In this document: positions 17,650 through 26,749 of the stretch, piece by piece
Layout of the letters: the number at the start of each line of letters is the position of its first letter
How positions within the stretch are numbered: the stretch's first letter is position 1
NCBI GenBank assembly: GCA_004078665.1
Contig: SCFO01000001.1
Coordinates: forward strand, 770,377 to 834,376
DNA from: Halobacillus fulvus
Lineage (GTDB): Bacteria > Bacillota > Bacilli > Bacillales > Halobacillaceae
Length of the DNA stretch: 64,000 bases
Direction: 5' to 3'
Translations under genes and position numbers: made by a program
The notes under the pieces: generated by a model
Database searches by the model: none
Seen by the model: only the letters and a program-made list of their open reading frames with translations
What the model was told of the DNA's origin: nothing

Positions 17650-18960
17650 TCACCTCTTTGGGAATAATTCCTTCAATAAATCTGTCGACCGTTCGAAAGA
17701 GGATGGTTCATATACCCCTTGCTTCAAAAACTGGATGATCCCCGGATAGTGTTTGATCGCCGCGTCGATTTCGGGACTGCTTCCTTTCTTATACGCCCCA
17801 ATCTGGATCAGCTCTCGATTTTCTTCGTACGTAGCCAAGTGCGCCCGCAAAGCTTCAGCTGACTGACGGTGCTTTTCATCTGTAATCTGGTTCATCACCC
17901 GACTGACAGATTTTAAGACGTTAAGGGCAGGGAATTGTCCCTGCTCCGCAAGCTTACGGTCAAGGACGAAGTGCCCATCGAGAATACCTCGAACCGTGTC
18001 TGCAATCGGTTCATTCAAATCATCCCCGTCTACAAGCACGGTGTAAAACGCGGTCACCGTCCCCTTATGACTCGTCCCCGTCCGTTCCAAGAGCCTTGGC
18101 AGCTTCGCAAAAACGGAAGGTGTATATCCTTTAGTCGTCGGAGGTTCTCCTGTCGCAAGTCCGATCTCTCTTTGCGCCATCGCAAACCTTGTAACCGAGT
18201 CCATCATCAGGTTGACGTTATACCCTAAGTCTCTGAAAAATTCACTGATCGCCGTCGCTGTATAAGCGCCTTTGACACGCATTAAAGCGGGTTGATCAGA
18301 GGTGGCGACGACGACGATCGACCGTTTTAAACCTTCTGCTCCGAGATCATTTTCAATAAATTCTCGGACTTCTCGTCCACGCTCCCCGATCAGAGCGATG
18401 ACATTCAGGTCTGCCGCGCTATTTCGTGAAATCATGCCCATAAGCGTACTTTTACCGACACCACTCCCAGCAAAAATTCCGACCCTTTGTCCTTTTCCGA
18501 CCGATAAAAGTGAATCTACCGCCCGGACGCCTACTTGAATCGGCTCTTGGATCGTCGGTCGGGAAAGGGGGTTCGGCGGCGACTGTTCGGTGGGATACAC
18601 CTTCAAGCCTTTAGGTAAAGGCGATCCGTCGAGAGGGCGTCCTGACGCATCAAGGACACTTCCGATCAGTCCGACACCAGCTTTGATCGTCATTGGTTTG
18701 CCTGTTGCTTCGACGAGGCTTCCTGGCCGGATCTCCCTCATTTCCTTATAAGGCATCAACACGATGTTTTCGTTATGGAACCCGACCACTTCGGCTTCAA
18801 TCGGATCTCCCTCAGTGGACGGATGAATGTAACAAAGGTCGCCGATTGAAGCTTCCGGACCTTTTGACTCCACCATCAGTCCGACAACTCGGTGAATCTT
18901 TCCATATTTTTTGAATGTCGACATCCGGCTGATTTGTTCGAGGTACAGCTGTTTATTCAT
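17650..18960 (-). CDS. fliI: Flagellum-specific ATPase FliI
   Basis: FliI is the type III export ATPase related to the F1 beta subunit. The 436 residues contain Walker A AGSGVGKST from 164, ALIGERGREVREF, and the signature LMMDSVTRFAMAQREIGLATGEPPTTKGYTPS in the C-terminal half. The ATG at 18960 has GGAGG nine bases upstream, and lies inside the last codons of fliH, giving an 8-base overlap. Upstream in-frame ATGs extend further into fliH without a ribosome site. Confidence 0.97.
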   Translation of the reverse strand: MNKQLYLEQISRMSTFKKYGKIHRVVGLMVESKGPEASIGDLCYIHPSTEGDPIEAEVVGFHNENIVLMPYKEMREIRPGSLVEATGKPMTIKAGVGLIGSVLDASGRPLDGSPLPKGLKVYPTEQSPPNPLSRPTIQEPIQVGVRAVDSLLSVGKGQRVGIFAGSGVGKSTLMGMISRNSAADLNVIALIGERGREVREFIENDLGAEGLKRSIVVVATSDQPALMRVKGAYTATAISEFFRDLGYNVNLMMDSVTRFAMAQREIGLATGEPPTTKGYTPSVFAKLPRLLERTGTSHKGTVTAFYTVLVDGDDLNEPIADTVRGILDGHFVLDRKLAEQGQFPALNVLKSVSRVMNQITDEKHRQSAEALRAHLATYEENRELIQIGAYKKGSSPEIDAAIKHYPGIIQFLKQGVYEPSSFERSTDLLKELFPKR

Positions 18961-19684
18961 GGTCGCCATCCTCCTGGACGAGTTCAAAAAGCTTTTGGCG
19001 GAGTTCGAGAAGCTGATCGTCCACACCCGCTTCTAGCTGACCGAATGGTGATTCTATCGTGCAGGAGTGAAGCGGAACGTTTTGCCTGATGTGAATCGCC
19101 AAGTCTGCATCTGGCTTGGCAATCATCATCAGTTCTTCTCTTTGATCAAGGACCGTCTTATATTGTTCTGGATGAACGTAAATCGTAATATGAATTTGAT
19201 CCTGCACTTCTTTCAAAGCTGTTTTGACGACATTGATAAACGCTTCTGGATCATCCTTGAGCGTTTGTCCGATGATTTTTTCGGCACTTGCTAGTGCAAT
19301 CTCCATCATATCGGCTGTGCTGGAATCGATGATCGATTTTTTCGTTTGTTCCGCTTCTTCGATCAAATGATTCGCAAGGTCAAGTTTCGCCTGATAACTG
19401 TCCTGGCCCTCTCTTTTCCCCTGTTGAAACCCTTCACGAAACCCTTGCTCCTGAGCCTGTTCAGAGAGAAGGGTGCGTTCAGCTTCCCATTTCTCCCGTT
19501 CGTCGGCAATCGTTTGTTCAGCTTGATCTATGAGGAGGGCGGCCTGCTTTTCGGCAGCGATCAGTTTCTCCTCGGCCTCACGAATCAATTGTTCGGGCTG
19601 CACTTCATCCTGTGGTATTTCTTTCGGTTGTTCTGGTACGTAAATCGGCTTGATTTGGACGAATTGCTTAGACAATGATGTCAT
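18953..19684 (-). CDS. fliH: Flagellar assembly protein FliH
   Basis: FliH dimers bind and restrain FliI and dock it to the C-ring. The protein has an N-terminal region (SKQFVQIKPIYVPEQPKE), a long charged helix at about 40-110 rich in Glu/Gln/Ala, and a C-terminal FliH/V-ATPase E-like domain (IHITIYVHPEQYKTVLD, then SCTIESPFGQLEAGVDDQL). The start is not certain: ATG at 19684 sits very close to GGAGGAG, and a TTG at 19675 has better spacing. Either overlaps the fliG 3' end. Confidence 0.92.
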   Translation of the reverse strand: MTSLSKQFVQIKPIYVPEQPKEIPQDEVQPEQLIREAEEKLIAAEKQAALLIDQAEQTIADEREKWEAERTLLSEQAQEQGFREGFQQGKREGQDSYQAKLDLANHLIEEAEQTKKSIIDSSTADMMEIALASAEKIIGQTLKDDPEAFINVVKTALKEVQDQIHITIYVHPEQYKTVLDQREELMMIAKPDADLAIHIRQNVPLHSCTIESPFGQLEAGVDDQLLELRQKLFELVQEDGDHE

Positions 19685-20681
19685 CTCCTCCACCACGGGC
19701 AATTACAATCTCGCCTACTTCCTCCAGACGTCTAATGACGGACACCACTCTCGTCTGTGCCTCTTCTACATCGCGAAGACGGACAGGACCCATGAATTCC
19801 ATTTCTTCTTTGAACGTTTCCGCCATCCGGTTGGACATATTACGGAACACAAGGTCCTTCACTTCCTCACTTGAGATCTTGAGGGATAGACGGAGGTCGT
19901 CATTTTCCACTTCACGGATGACGCGCTGAATCGCCCGGTTATCAAGCGCCACAATGTCTTCAAAGACGAACATCCGTTTCTTGATTTCTTCTGCAAGTTC
20001 AGGATCCTGAATTTCTAGGGAATCGAGGATCGTCCGTTCTGTACTGCGGTCGACACCGTTCAGAACTTCTACGACGGCTTGTATGCCACCCGTTTCGGTA
20101 TAATCCTGTGTCACGGTCGTCGATAATTTCTTCTCGAGAATCTGTTCGACTTGGCTGATCACCTCTGGTGACGTGGAATCCATTGTCGCAATTCGTCTCG
20201 CCACATCTGCCTGCAATTCCTGTGGAAGTTCAGAAAGGATCTGCCCTGACTGCGCAGCATCTAAATAAGACAATACGAGCGCAATCGTCTGTGGATGTTC
20301 GTTCTGAATAAAATTCAAAATTTGGTTCGGATCTGCTTTTCTAGCAAAATCGAACGGACGGACTTGAAGGGAGGAAGTTAAACGTCCGATAATATTGGAC
20401 GCTTCATCTTCCCCTAATGCTTTCTCAAGGATCGTTTTCGCATAGCCGATACCACCCTGAGAGATGTAATCCTGAGCCAAAGCGATTTGGTGAAACTGAT
20501 CTAAAATTTCCTCTTTTTCTTTCGACTTCACTTTTTGAACAGATGAAATTTCAAGGGTCAGCTGTTCAATTTCCTCTTCGTTCAGGTGCTTATACACTTG
20601 AGCCGCTACGTCCGGGCCCAGGGAAATGAGTAGAACGGCTGCCTTTTGCCGGCCTGTCAATTCTGATTTTCTCATGACCAT
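19668..20681 (-). CDS. fliG: Flagellar motor switch protein FliG
   Basis: FliG links the MS-ring to the C-ring and interacts with the stators. The 337 residues show the N domain (LTGRQKAAVLLISLGPDVAAQVY), the middle EHPQTIALVLSYL motif, the armadillo-like repeats and the C-terminal torque helix with FVFEDIVALDNRAIQRVIREV charges. GGAGGTGCCTGT precedes the ATG at 20681. It lies 12 bases after fliF. Confidence 0.97.
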   Translation of the reverse strand: MVMRKSELTGRQKAAVLLISLGPDVAAQVYKHLNEEEIEQLTLEISSVQKVKSKEKEEILDQFHQIALAQDYISQGGIGYAKTILEKALGEDEASNIIGRLTSSLQVRPFDFARKADPNQILNFIQNEHPQTIALVLSYLDAAQSGQILSELPQELQADVARRIATMDSTSPEVISQVEQILEKKLSTTVTQDYTETGGIQAVVEVLNGVDRSTERTILDSLEIQDPELAEEIKKRMFVFEDIVALDNRAIQRVIREVENDDLRLSLKISSEEVKDLVFRNMSNRMAETFKEEMEFMGPVRLRDVEEAQTRVVSVIRRLEEVGEIVIARGGGDDIIV

Positions 20682-20693
20682 ACAGGCACCTCC

Positions 20694-22286
20694 TTAATCT
20701 TCTGAAATCCACGATCGTAACAGCTTCGCAAACTCTTCCGGCTTATCGCGTGCCATTCTTTCAAGCTGCTTTCTACGCTGTGTGGATTCCGTTTCTTTCT
20801 CCTCAATCTCTGGAATCTCAGTCGGAGCGGTTTCAAACACCGCTTCATACTCTTCCTCTTCTTCTTCCTCATTCCTTCTTCTGATCAGCATCCAAATAAG
20901 AGCGATGATGATGACGGCAAGTACACCGCCGACTGCATAGACCCACATCGGAATAGCAAAACCGCCAGGAGACGTATCCGGCTGATTACTGAATTCTTGG
21001 AACACGATCGATACTTTCTCCTCAGGATCGACCTCTCCATACGTGCCGTTGATCGACGTCGTAATCATGGAATCGAGGATCGATTGAATACTCTCTTCTA
21101 CCGTTTGCTGCTCTGCGGCTGTCAATAATTCAACTTCTCCGTTCTCACCGATCGCTTTCGTCGTGTCGACGGCAACCTGAATGCCGAGGTCACGAACTTT
21201 GAAAGGAGCTTCGTCAATGTTCCGACGGATTCTGTTGAACTCGTTATTGATCGTTTCTCTCGTCATCTCGTAATCCCCGGCCGCGCCATTGACACCGGCT
21301 GGGTAATTCGGAATGTCTTCGCCTCCTTCTCCGACGATACCCCCTTCAGGAACTCCGCCTTCATACGTCTCCTCGATCCGTTCGACGCTAACAGGCAGCC
21401 CTTCCATCGTTTCAGGGTCGACAGGTTCAACGAGCTCCTCGACCCGATTTTCCTGAGTGAAATCGATATCGGTTGTGACGGTCGCCATCACTTTGCCTTG
21501 TCCGATCATCATTCCGAGCATTCTCTGAACACGTTGCTGAATATCTCTTTCAATATCTTCTTTTATGTCTTGCTGATATGTATAAGCATCGGCTGATCCC
21601 ATATTTCCGGAATCATTTATGTCAAAATACTGAAAATTCTGGTCCATGATGACGATATTATCTTTAGGAAGGTTTGGAACAGATTTTGATGCGAGATTAT
21701 AGAGCGCTTCAATCTGGCTCGCTTCCATTTGATACCCCGGCTCAACGTTCAGGACGATCGAAGCAGAAGCCGGTTCTTGATTGGCCGTGGCAAAAATCTG
21801 CTCTTCCGGCATGTTGATCATGACCTGGGCATTCTGGATTCCTGTGATGCCGCTCATTAAGTTCGCAAGCTCCGTCTGCATCGCATCGAGCCGGATGACC
21901 TCAAACTCATTGTCCGTCATCCCCCATGATGTGTTGGCACTGAAAAAGCTGTAATCGATCGAGCCGCTATTCGGCAAGCCCGCTGCTGCCAAGTCGACTA
22001 GCATGGCTTCCGCCTGGGTTTCCGGCACAAGAATCGTCGTTCCGCCTTGCCCGAGCTCATAAGGGACTCCTCTGGTCTCAAGCTCTGTCTTAATCTGGCC
22101 AATTTCCTGCAGCGTCAAATCTCTGTACAATGGAACCATTTTCGAACTGGAAGCAAAGACACTTGCTAAGATAAGAAGGATGAGGACCGCAACAGTCCCC
22201 CCTGCTATTAAGGCTTTTTGCCCTCCACTTCGCTTTTTCCAAAAAGACCAGGACTTTTCTTTAAAAATCATTAATTTTTCTTTCAT
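20694..22286 (-). CDS. fliF: Flagellar MS-ring protein FliF
   Basis: FliF forms the MS-ring in the membrane. The 530 residues have membrane segments near residues 25-45 and 440-465, the YscJ-like ring-building motifs (VPLYRDLTLQEIGQIKTELETRGVPYEL; TSWGMTDNEFEVIRLDAMQTEL), and an acidic cytoplasmic C-terminus (EEEEEEYEAVFETAPTE...RMARDKPEEFAKLLRSWISED) that binds FliG. The ATG at 22286 has a GGGGG Shine-Dalgarno-like run upstream. Confidence 0.96.
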   Translation of the reverse strand: MKEKLMIFKEKSWSFWKKRSGGQKALIAGGTVAVLILLILASVFASSSKMVPLYRDLTLQEIGQIKTELETRGVPYELGQGGTTILVPETQAEAMLVDLAAAGLPNSGSIDYSFFSANTSWGMTDNEFEVIRLDAMQTELANLMSGITGIQNAQVMINMPEEQIFATANQEPASASIVLNVEPGYQMEASQIEALYNLASKSVPNLPKDNIVIMDQNFQYFDINDSGNMGSADAYTYQQDIKEDIERDIQQRVQRMLGMMIGQGKVMATVTTDIDFTQENRVEELVEPVDPETMEGLPVSVERIEETYEGGVPEGGIVGEGGEDIPNYPAGVNGAAGDYEMTRETINNEFNRIRRNIDEAPFKVRDLGIQVAVDTTKAIGENGEVELLTAAEQQTVEESIQSILDSMITTSINGTYGEVDPEEKVSIVFQEFSNQPDTSPGGFAIPMWVYAVGGVLAVIIIALIWMLIRRRNEEEEEEEYEAVFETAPTEIPEIEEKETESTQRRKQLERMARDKPEEFAKLLRSWISED

Positions 22287-22349
22287 AATTGCCCCCAAAA
22301 AAAGCACAACTTGCAAGAAGTATATAGTGCGAATTGTTATAGAAGAGTG

Positions 22350-22661
22350 TTAAACCTGCATACGCATGATTTCTTTGTATGCTTCGATCACTTTGTTCTG
22401 AATCTGAACGGTTGTCTGCATCGTTATGCTGGACTTCTGCGCAGCGATCATGACATCGTGCAAATCATCTACTTCTCCTTTGGCCATCGCTTCTGTCATT
22501 TTGTTGGACGCATTCGCCGTCTCATTGACTTGATCGATCGCCTGCTTCAGCTGAGAAGCGAAGTTCGCGTGGGCTTCACCTGGCGTTGTGTTGGGCTTTA
22601 TTGGTGAAAGGTTCTGTCCGATATTTCCGACAGGATTAATCATAGGAATATGATTCGTCAT
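22350..22661 (-). CDS. fliE: Flagellar hook-basal body protein FliE
   Basis: FliE joins the MS-ring to the rod. The 103 residues show the family C-terminus (DLHDVMIAAQKSSITMQTTVQIQNKVIEAYKEIMRMQV). AGGAG lies ahead of the ATG at 22661. It is third in the fla/che operon after flgB and flgC. Confidence 0.95.
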   Translation of the reverse strand: MTNHIPMINPVGNIGQNLSPIKPNTTPGEAHANFASQLKQAIDQVNETANASNKMTEAMAKGEVDDLHDVMIAAQKSSITMQTTVQIQNKVIEAYKEIMRMQV

Positions 22662-22683
22662 TCTATCTAACTCCTAACTGCTA

Positions 22684-23139
22684 TTATTTTCCGATTTCGA
22701 GCGCCTTCATCATCATACTTTTGGTCGCGTTCAACGACGTCACGTTCGCTTCATACGAACGGCTGGCGCTCATCATATCGACCATCTCTTGAAGAGGGTC
22801 TACGTTCGGCAGTTGTACATACCCATTTTCATCAGCATCTGGATGATTTGGCTGATAGACGGGTTTGAACGGTTCGTCATCTTCTATGATCCGCGTAGCT
22901 TTGACACCTTGACCGGGAGAACTTGAAGTCTTAGACGCCATTTGCAAAAAGGATTTGAAATCCTGTTGAGCCGGTTGGAAAGCGACGAGTCTTCTGCGAT
23001 AAGGCTCCCATTCCCCAGCTTCGTTGACCGTTGCCCTTGTCGTATTGGCGTTGGCAATGTTTGATGATGTGACATCCATACGAAGACGCTGCGCGGTCAA
23101 CGCACTGGCGCTCGTATTCATCGAATGAAATAAACTCAT
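22684..23139 (-). CDS. flgC: Flagellar basal-body rod protein FlgC
   Basis: FlgC is a proximal rod subunit. The 151 residues have the axial-protein N-terminus (SLFHSMNTSASALTAQRLRMDVTSSNIANANTTR) and C-terminus (VDPLQEMVDMMSASRSYEANVTSLNATKSMMMKAL). GGAGGG precedes the ATG. It starts three bases after the flgB stop. Confidence 0.96.
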   Translation of the reverse strand: MSLFHSMNTSASALTAQRLRMDVTSSNIANANTTRATVNEAGEWEPYRRRLVAFQPAQQDFKSFLQMASKTSSSPGQGVKATRIIEDDEPFKPVYQPNHPDADENGYVQLPNVDPLQEMVDMMSASRSYEANVTSLNATKSMMMKALEIGK

Positions 23140-23142
23140 CGA

Positions 23143-23535
23143 TTAGTTCCCTCCTCTAATGACCGTTTCAAGGCCGCGGAACTTGCTGCTCATCCGGTCG
23201 ACGAGCGCTTGATAATGAATCTGGTTCTGAGCCAATTCGTTCATTTCTTTGTCGATATCGACATTGTTTCCATTGTGATTGTATGTACTGTTCGAAACGG
23301 TAATCGTTCGATAAGGTTGGTTTTCTTTTGACTGGAAATCGATGTGGCGACTGTTCGTTCGATAGGTAGGAAGTGAGCTGATTTCATTTTTTAATACGTC
23401 ATTGAAGACAACCTTTTTGGCTTTATACCCTGGTGTGTCGACATTCGCAATGTTGTTCGAAATCGCCCGGTTTTTTGCTGTAGAATAATTCAATGAGTGT
23501 TCAAGTGTCGTAAAAGTTTTTCCAAATAGCTCCAT
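23143..23535 (-). CDS. flgB: Flagellar basal-body rod protein FlgB
   Basis: FlgB is a proximal rod subunit and the first gene of the fla/che operon. The 130 residues begin MELFGKTFTTLEHSLNYSTAKNRA and contain NNIANVDTPGYKAKKV and the C-terminal NQIHYQALVDRMSSKFRGLE. The ATG at 23535 has GAGGTG 6 bases upstream; an in-frame codon at 23574 would lack a ribosome site. Confidence 0.96.
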   Translation of the reverse strand: MELFGKTFTTLEHSLNYSTAKNRAISNNIANVDTPGYKAKKVVFNDVLKNEISSLPTYRTNSRHIDFQSKENQPYRTITVSNSTYNHNGNNVDIDKEMNELAQNQIHYQALVDRMSSKFRGLETVIRGGN

Positions 23536-23629
23536 ATATACACCTCGTTCGACATCTATTGCTACAAAGTACATTGTAAGAAATAGTGTATACGTCTGTC
23601 TATGAAATCTTTCGAATTTTTACACCACT

Positions 23630-23659
23630 ATAATAAACAGGATAATAGAAATGGGTCCA
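23630..23659 (-). promoter_or_regulatory. Candidate sigma-A promoter of the fla/che operon
   Basis: On the minus strand TGGACC (23659-23654) and TATTAT (23635-23630) are 18 bases apart, matching 4/6 and 5/6 of the consensus. The transcript would have a ~90-base leader to flgB. It is the best match in the gap but not strong. Confidence 0.35.
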
Positions 23660-23860
23660 TAGACTCTATCTGATTCCTTTTCCTTACAATTGTTTGTTAT
23701 TAGACATTCTTCGCCATATGTCTACAAATCCCCTCTATTTTTTTACCTAATACGCATAATTACTTCTTCACTACCTACTCTGATCGTCTACCGGAAACCT
23801 TTTCCCCTAATAAAACGAGATCGAGTTCTCGAAAATCTGATACAGAATTCTTTACCAAAA

Positions 23861-23892
23861 AAACCCGTCTGGCATTAAAGCCAGACGGGTTT
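23861..23892 (-). terminator. codY intrinsic terminator
   Basis: A perfect 13-bp stem (AAACCCGTCTGGC / GCCAGACGGGTTT) with a 6-base loop is followed on the minus strand by a T-run (TTTTTTT with the stem end). It lies 18 bases after the codY stop and ends the xerC-hslV-hslU-codY unit. Confidence 0.92.
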
Positions 23893-23909
23893 AACAATAT
23901 TGATAGAAC

Positions 23910-24689
23910 TTAATTTGTACGAAGCTTTTGAAGCTCGACTAGGAAATTGTTGTTCAAGACTTTGATATATGTCCCTTTCATACCTAATGAGCGGGATTCG
24001 ATGACACCCGCACTCTCAAGCTTACGAAGAGCGTTTACGATAACGGAACGTGTGATGCCGACGCGATCAGCGATTTTACTTGCTACAAGCAGGCCTTCGT
24101 TTCCTTCAAGCTCATCAAAAATGTGCTCGATCGCTTCAAGCTCACTGTAGGAAAGAGAGCTGATCGCCATTTGAACGACCGCTTTGTTACGGGCTTCCTG
24201 TTCGATTTCTTCTGTCTTCTCGTGAAGGATTTCCATCCCGACTACTGTCGCACCGTACTCAGCAAGAAGCAGATCGTCTTCGTTGAAGTTTCCGTTCAAA
24301 CGGCTGAGAATCAATGTACCCAGACGCTGTCCGCCTCCGATGATTGGTACAATCGTTGTCAATCCCTCTTCAAACAGTTCACGATTTTCTACAGGGAACG
24401 CCGTGTATTCACTGTCGATGTCGATATCAGGTGTCGTCTCCTGAATGTTGAACAGGTTCTGCGTGTACTCCTGTGGGAACTGGCGCTCTGACAGCATCGC
24501 TTTCATACGCTCGTTCTCGATTTCCTGTTTGATCGCAACGCCTAGCAGTTTCCCGCGGCGGCTGACGATAAACGTATTCGCCCCGATTACGTCGCGAAGT
24601 GTGGCGGACATATCATTGAAGTCCACCGATTTTCCTGTTGTTTTCTGCAGCATGGCATTGATCTTTCTTGCTCGGTCTAATAATCTCAT
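23910..24689 (-). CDS. codY: GTP-sensing transcriptional pleiotropic repressor CodY
   Basis: CodY represses stationary-phase and nitrogen genes when GTP and branched-chain amino acids are plentiful. The 259 residues comprise the GAF ligand domain ([15 protein letters not shown] onward), and the C-terminal winged helix ([42 protein letters not shown]). AAGGAGG lies 7 bases before the ATG at 24689, and this start gives the standard length. Fourth gene of the codVWXY-type unit; its neighbour fla/che is a known CodY target in B. subtilis. Confidence 0.98.
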   Translation of the reverse strand: MRLLDRARKINAMLQKTTGKSVDFNDMSATLRDVIGANTFIVSRRGKLLGVAIKQEIENERMKAMLSERQFPQEYTQNLFNIQETTPDIDIDSEYTAFPVENRELFEEGLTTIVPIIGGGQRLGTLILSRLNGNFNEDDLLLAEYGATVVGMEILHEKTEEIEQEARNKAVVQMAISSLSYSELEAIEHIFDELEGNEGLLVASKIADRVGITRSVIVNALRKLESAGVIESRSLGMKGTYIKVLNNNFLVELQKLRTN

Positions 24690-24785
24690 GTTTACTTCCT
24701 CCTTGTCATTGTCGTCCATCATTTTGTTTTTTCTATCCATTTCTGTATCGTTCATCAGAGCTTTTCCACCAAAAGGATTGATGAT

Positions 24786-26183
24786 CTATAAAATGTAGCG
24801 GCTTAAGTCTTTATTTTTTACAATCGATGATAGTTTGCTATCTACATACTGCGGTGTGATTTCGATCGTTTCCATCATGACGTCCGGCGCCTCGAAGGAT
24901 AGATCTTCGAGCAGCTTCTCCAAGATCGTATGCAGACGTCTTGCTCCGATATTATCCGTTTCCTGGTTCACCTCATGAGCGATTTCTGCGAGTCTTGTAA
25001 TAGCATCGTCAGAAAATTCAACCTTTATACCTTCCACTTCAAGGAGCGCTTTATACTGCTTCAGAAGAGCGTTGGATGGCTCGATTAAAATGTTTCTGAA
25101 ATCCTCCACCGTCAGCTTGTTCAGCTCCACACGGATCGGGAAGCGGCCTTGTAGCTCTGGAATGAGGTCAGACGGCTTTGCCATGTGGAAAGCACCGGCT
25201 GCAATGAAGAGGATGTGGTCTGTGGAGACGGGACCGTACTTGGTCACGACGGAGGACCCTTCTACGATCGGAAGGATGTCACGCTGGACCCCTTCTCGAG
25301 AAACGTTCCCCTGCTGTTCTCCTTTGGCTGCCACTTTATCAATTTCATCGATGAAGATCATACCAGACTGCTCGACTTTTCCGACAGCCTCTTGGCCGAT
25401 TTCATCCATGTCGACGAGCTTCCCTGCTTCTTCCTGTGTCAAAACCTTCCGAGCTTCTGAAACAGGCAGACGTCTCTTCTTTTTCTTCTTCGGCATGAAC
25501 TGGCTGAACGCATCCTGCATATTCATCCCCATCTGTTCCATACCGGAGCCTTGAAGCATATCGAACATCGAAGATTGAGATTCTTCGACCTCGATCGTGA
25601 CCATCCGGTCCTCAAGCTCCCCCATGTCGAGTTGCTGACGGATCCGGCGCCGCTTCGTTTCGACTTCATTTTCTTCCTGGTTCTGCTGCGTATCTGTCTC
25701 CTGCTGCTCGTTTTGGTTGAACAGCATTTCAAACGGATTTTTGAAGTTGTTCGCCTGTTTTTTCCTTGATGGGACAAGCAGTTTCACAAGACGTTTATTC
25801 GCCTGTTCCTCTGCCCTGTCCTTCACGGCTTCCATCTTCTCCTCTTTGACCATGCGCACCGCCATTTCGACGAGATCGCGCACCATGGACTCCACATCAC
25901 GGCCGACATAACCGACCTCTGTGAATTTCGTCGCTTCCACTTTCACAAAAGGAGCCCCGACCAGCTTCGCCAGACGGCGGGCGATCTCAGTTTTCCCTAC
26001 CCCTGTAGGACCGATCATCAAAATATTTTTCGGTACGATTTCATCGCGGATGTCATCTTCAAGCTGCATTCTTCTGTACCGGTTTCTAAGGGCAATGGCA
26101 ACAGAACGTTTCGCACTGTTCTGACCGATGATATATTGATCCAGTCGTTCGACAATTTGTTTTGGCGTTAAATTAAGTGACAT
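24786..26183 (-). CDS. hslU: HslU (ClpY/CodX) ATPase subunit of the HslVU protease
   Basis: HslU is the AAA+ unfoldase that feeds HslV. The 465 residues have the N-terminal [17 protein letters not shown], Walker [10 protein letters not shown] (about 56-64), the pore motif GYVGRDVE, an I domain rich in Lys/Arg and Gln (about 140-240), Walker [12 protein letters not shown], sensor GRFPIRVEL and the typical C-terminus ending LSRYIL, which inserts in HslV. It follows hslV by 12 bases. Confidence 0.97.
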   Translation of the reverse strand: MSLNLTPKQIVERLDQYIIGQNSAKRSVAIALRNRYRRMQLEDDIRDEIVPKNILMIGPTGVGKTEIARRLAKLVGAPFVKVEATKFTEVGYVGRDVESMVRDLVEMAVRMVKEEKMEAVKDRAEEQANKRLVKLLVPSRKKQANNFKNPFEMLFNQNEQQETDTQQNQEENEVETKRRRIRQQLDMGELEDRMVTIEVEESQSSMFDMLQGSGMEQMGMNMQDAFSQFMPKKKKKRRLPVSEARKVLTQEEAGKLVDMDEIGQEAVGKVEQSGMIFIDEIDKVAAKGEQQGNVSREGVQRDILPIVEGSSVVTKYGPVSTDHILFIAAGAFHMAKPSDLIPELQGRFPIRVELNKLTVEDFRNILIEPSNALLKQYKALLEVEGIKVEFSDDAITRLAEIAHEVNQETDNIGARRLHTILEKLLEDLSFEAPDVMMETIEITPQYVDSKLSSIVKNKDLSRYIL

Positions 26184-26195
26184 AATACGGCCTCC

Positions 26196-26738
26196 TTATT
26201 CGAGAACCTCGAGAATGATTTGGTCATTCGTAAATACACAAATCTCGCCTGCGATTTCCAGCGCTGCTCTGGCAATATCCTCCGCCGATTTCTCAGAGGA
26301 GTAGCGCTTCAGCGCACGTCCGGCACTAAGGGCAAAGTTCCCACCGGATCCGATGGACAGAATTCCGTCATCCGGTTCTATCACTTCCCCTGTTCCGGAG
26401 ACAAGAAACATGTTTTCCTTATCCATGACGATCAGCATCGCTTCCAGTTTGCGTAACACCTGATCGCTGCGCCACTCTTTCGCAAGCTCAACAGAGGCGC
26501 GTGCGAGATTGCCGTCGTAGGTTTCAAGCTTTCCTTCAAATTTTTCAAACAATGTGAAGGCGTCAGCTACTGAACCGGCAAACCCGGCTAATACTTGATC
26601 GTTGAATAGACGGCGGACCTTTCGTGCTTTATGCTTCATGACGACCTGGTTCCCAAGCGTCACCTGGCCATCACCGCTCATGGCACTTTGACCGTTGTGC
26701 TGAACGGCAAAGATCGTTGTGGCATGAAACTGTTCCAT
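26196..26738 (-). CDS. hslV: HslV (ClpQ/CodW) proteolytic subunit
   Basis: HslV is the proteasome-like peptidase core. The 180 residues contain [24 protein letters not shown], the Gly-rich [31 protein letters not shown], and [30 protein letters not shown]. It starts MEQFHATT: B. subtilis CodW (from memory) starts MSSFHATT and is reported to use the N-terminal serine as nucleophile. Here residue 2 is Glu, so the candidate nucleophile is Thr7, which aligns with E. coli Thr1 and would need removal of six residues. Confidence 0.96.
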   Translation of the reverse strand: MEQFHATTIFAVQHNGQSAMSGDGQVTLGNQVVMKHKARKVRRLFNDQVLAGFAGSVADAFTLFEKFEGKLETYDGNLARASVELAKEWRSDQVLRKLEAMLIVMDKENMFLVSGTGEVIEPDDGILSIGSGGNFALSAGRALKRYSSEKSAEDIARAALEIAGEICVFTNDQIILEVLE

Positions 26739-26749
26739 TTCACTTCACC

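Larger units (their letters stand above)
23536..23909. other. Intergenic region between codY and the fla/che operon
   Basis: These 374 bases hold the codY terminator (23861-23892) and presumably the fla/che promoter. They are clearly more AT-rich than the genes. I see a candidate sigma-A promoter at 23630-23659 but no convincing sigma-D promoter (TAAA-N15-GCCGATAT). A 61-codon plus-strand reading frame here lacks a ribosome site and family features, so I do not call a gene. Confidence 0.6.

Noticed and set aside
23606-23620. CodY-box-like motif upstream of flgB
   Set aside because: By eye it matches only about 10 of 15 positions of AATTTTCWGAAAATT; expected by chance in AT-rich DNA, though fla/che is a CodY target in B. 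subtilis.
23575-23660. Possible sigma-D promoter for fla/che
   Set aside because: A TAAA is present, but no GCCGATAT-like -10 at 14-16 bases.
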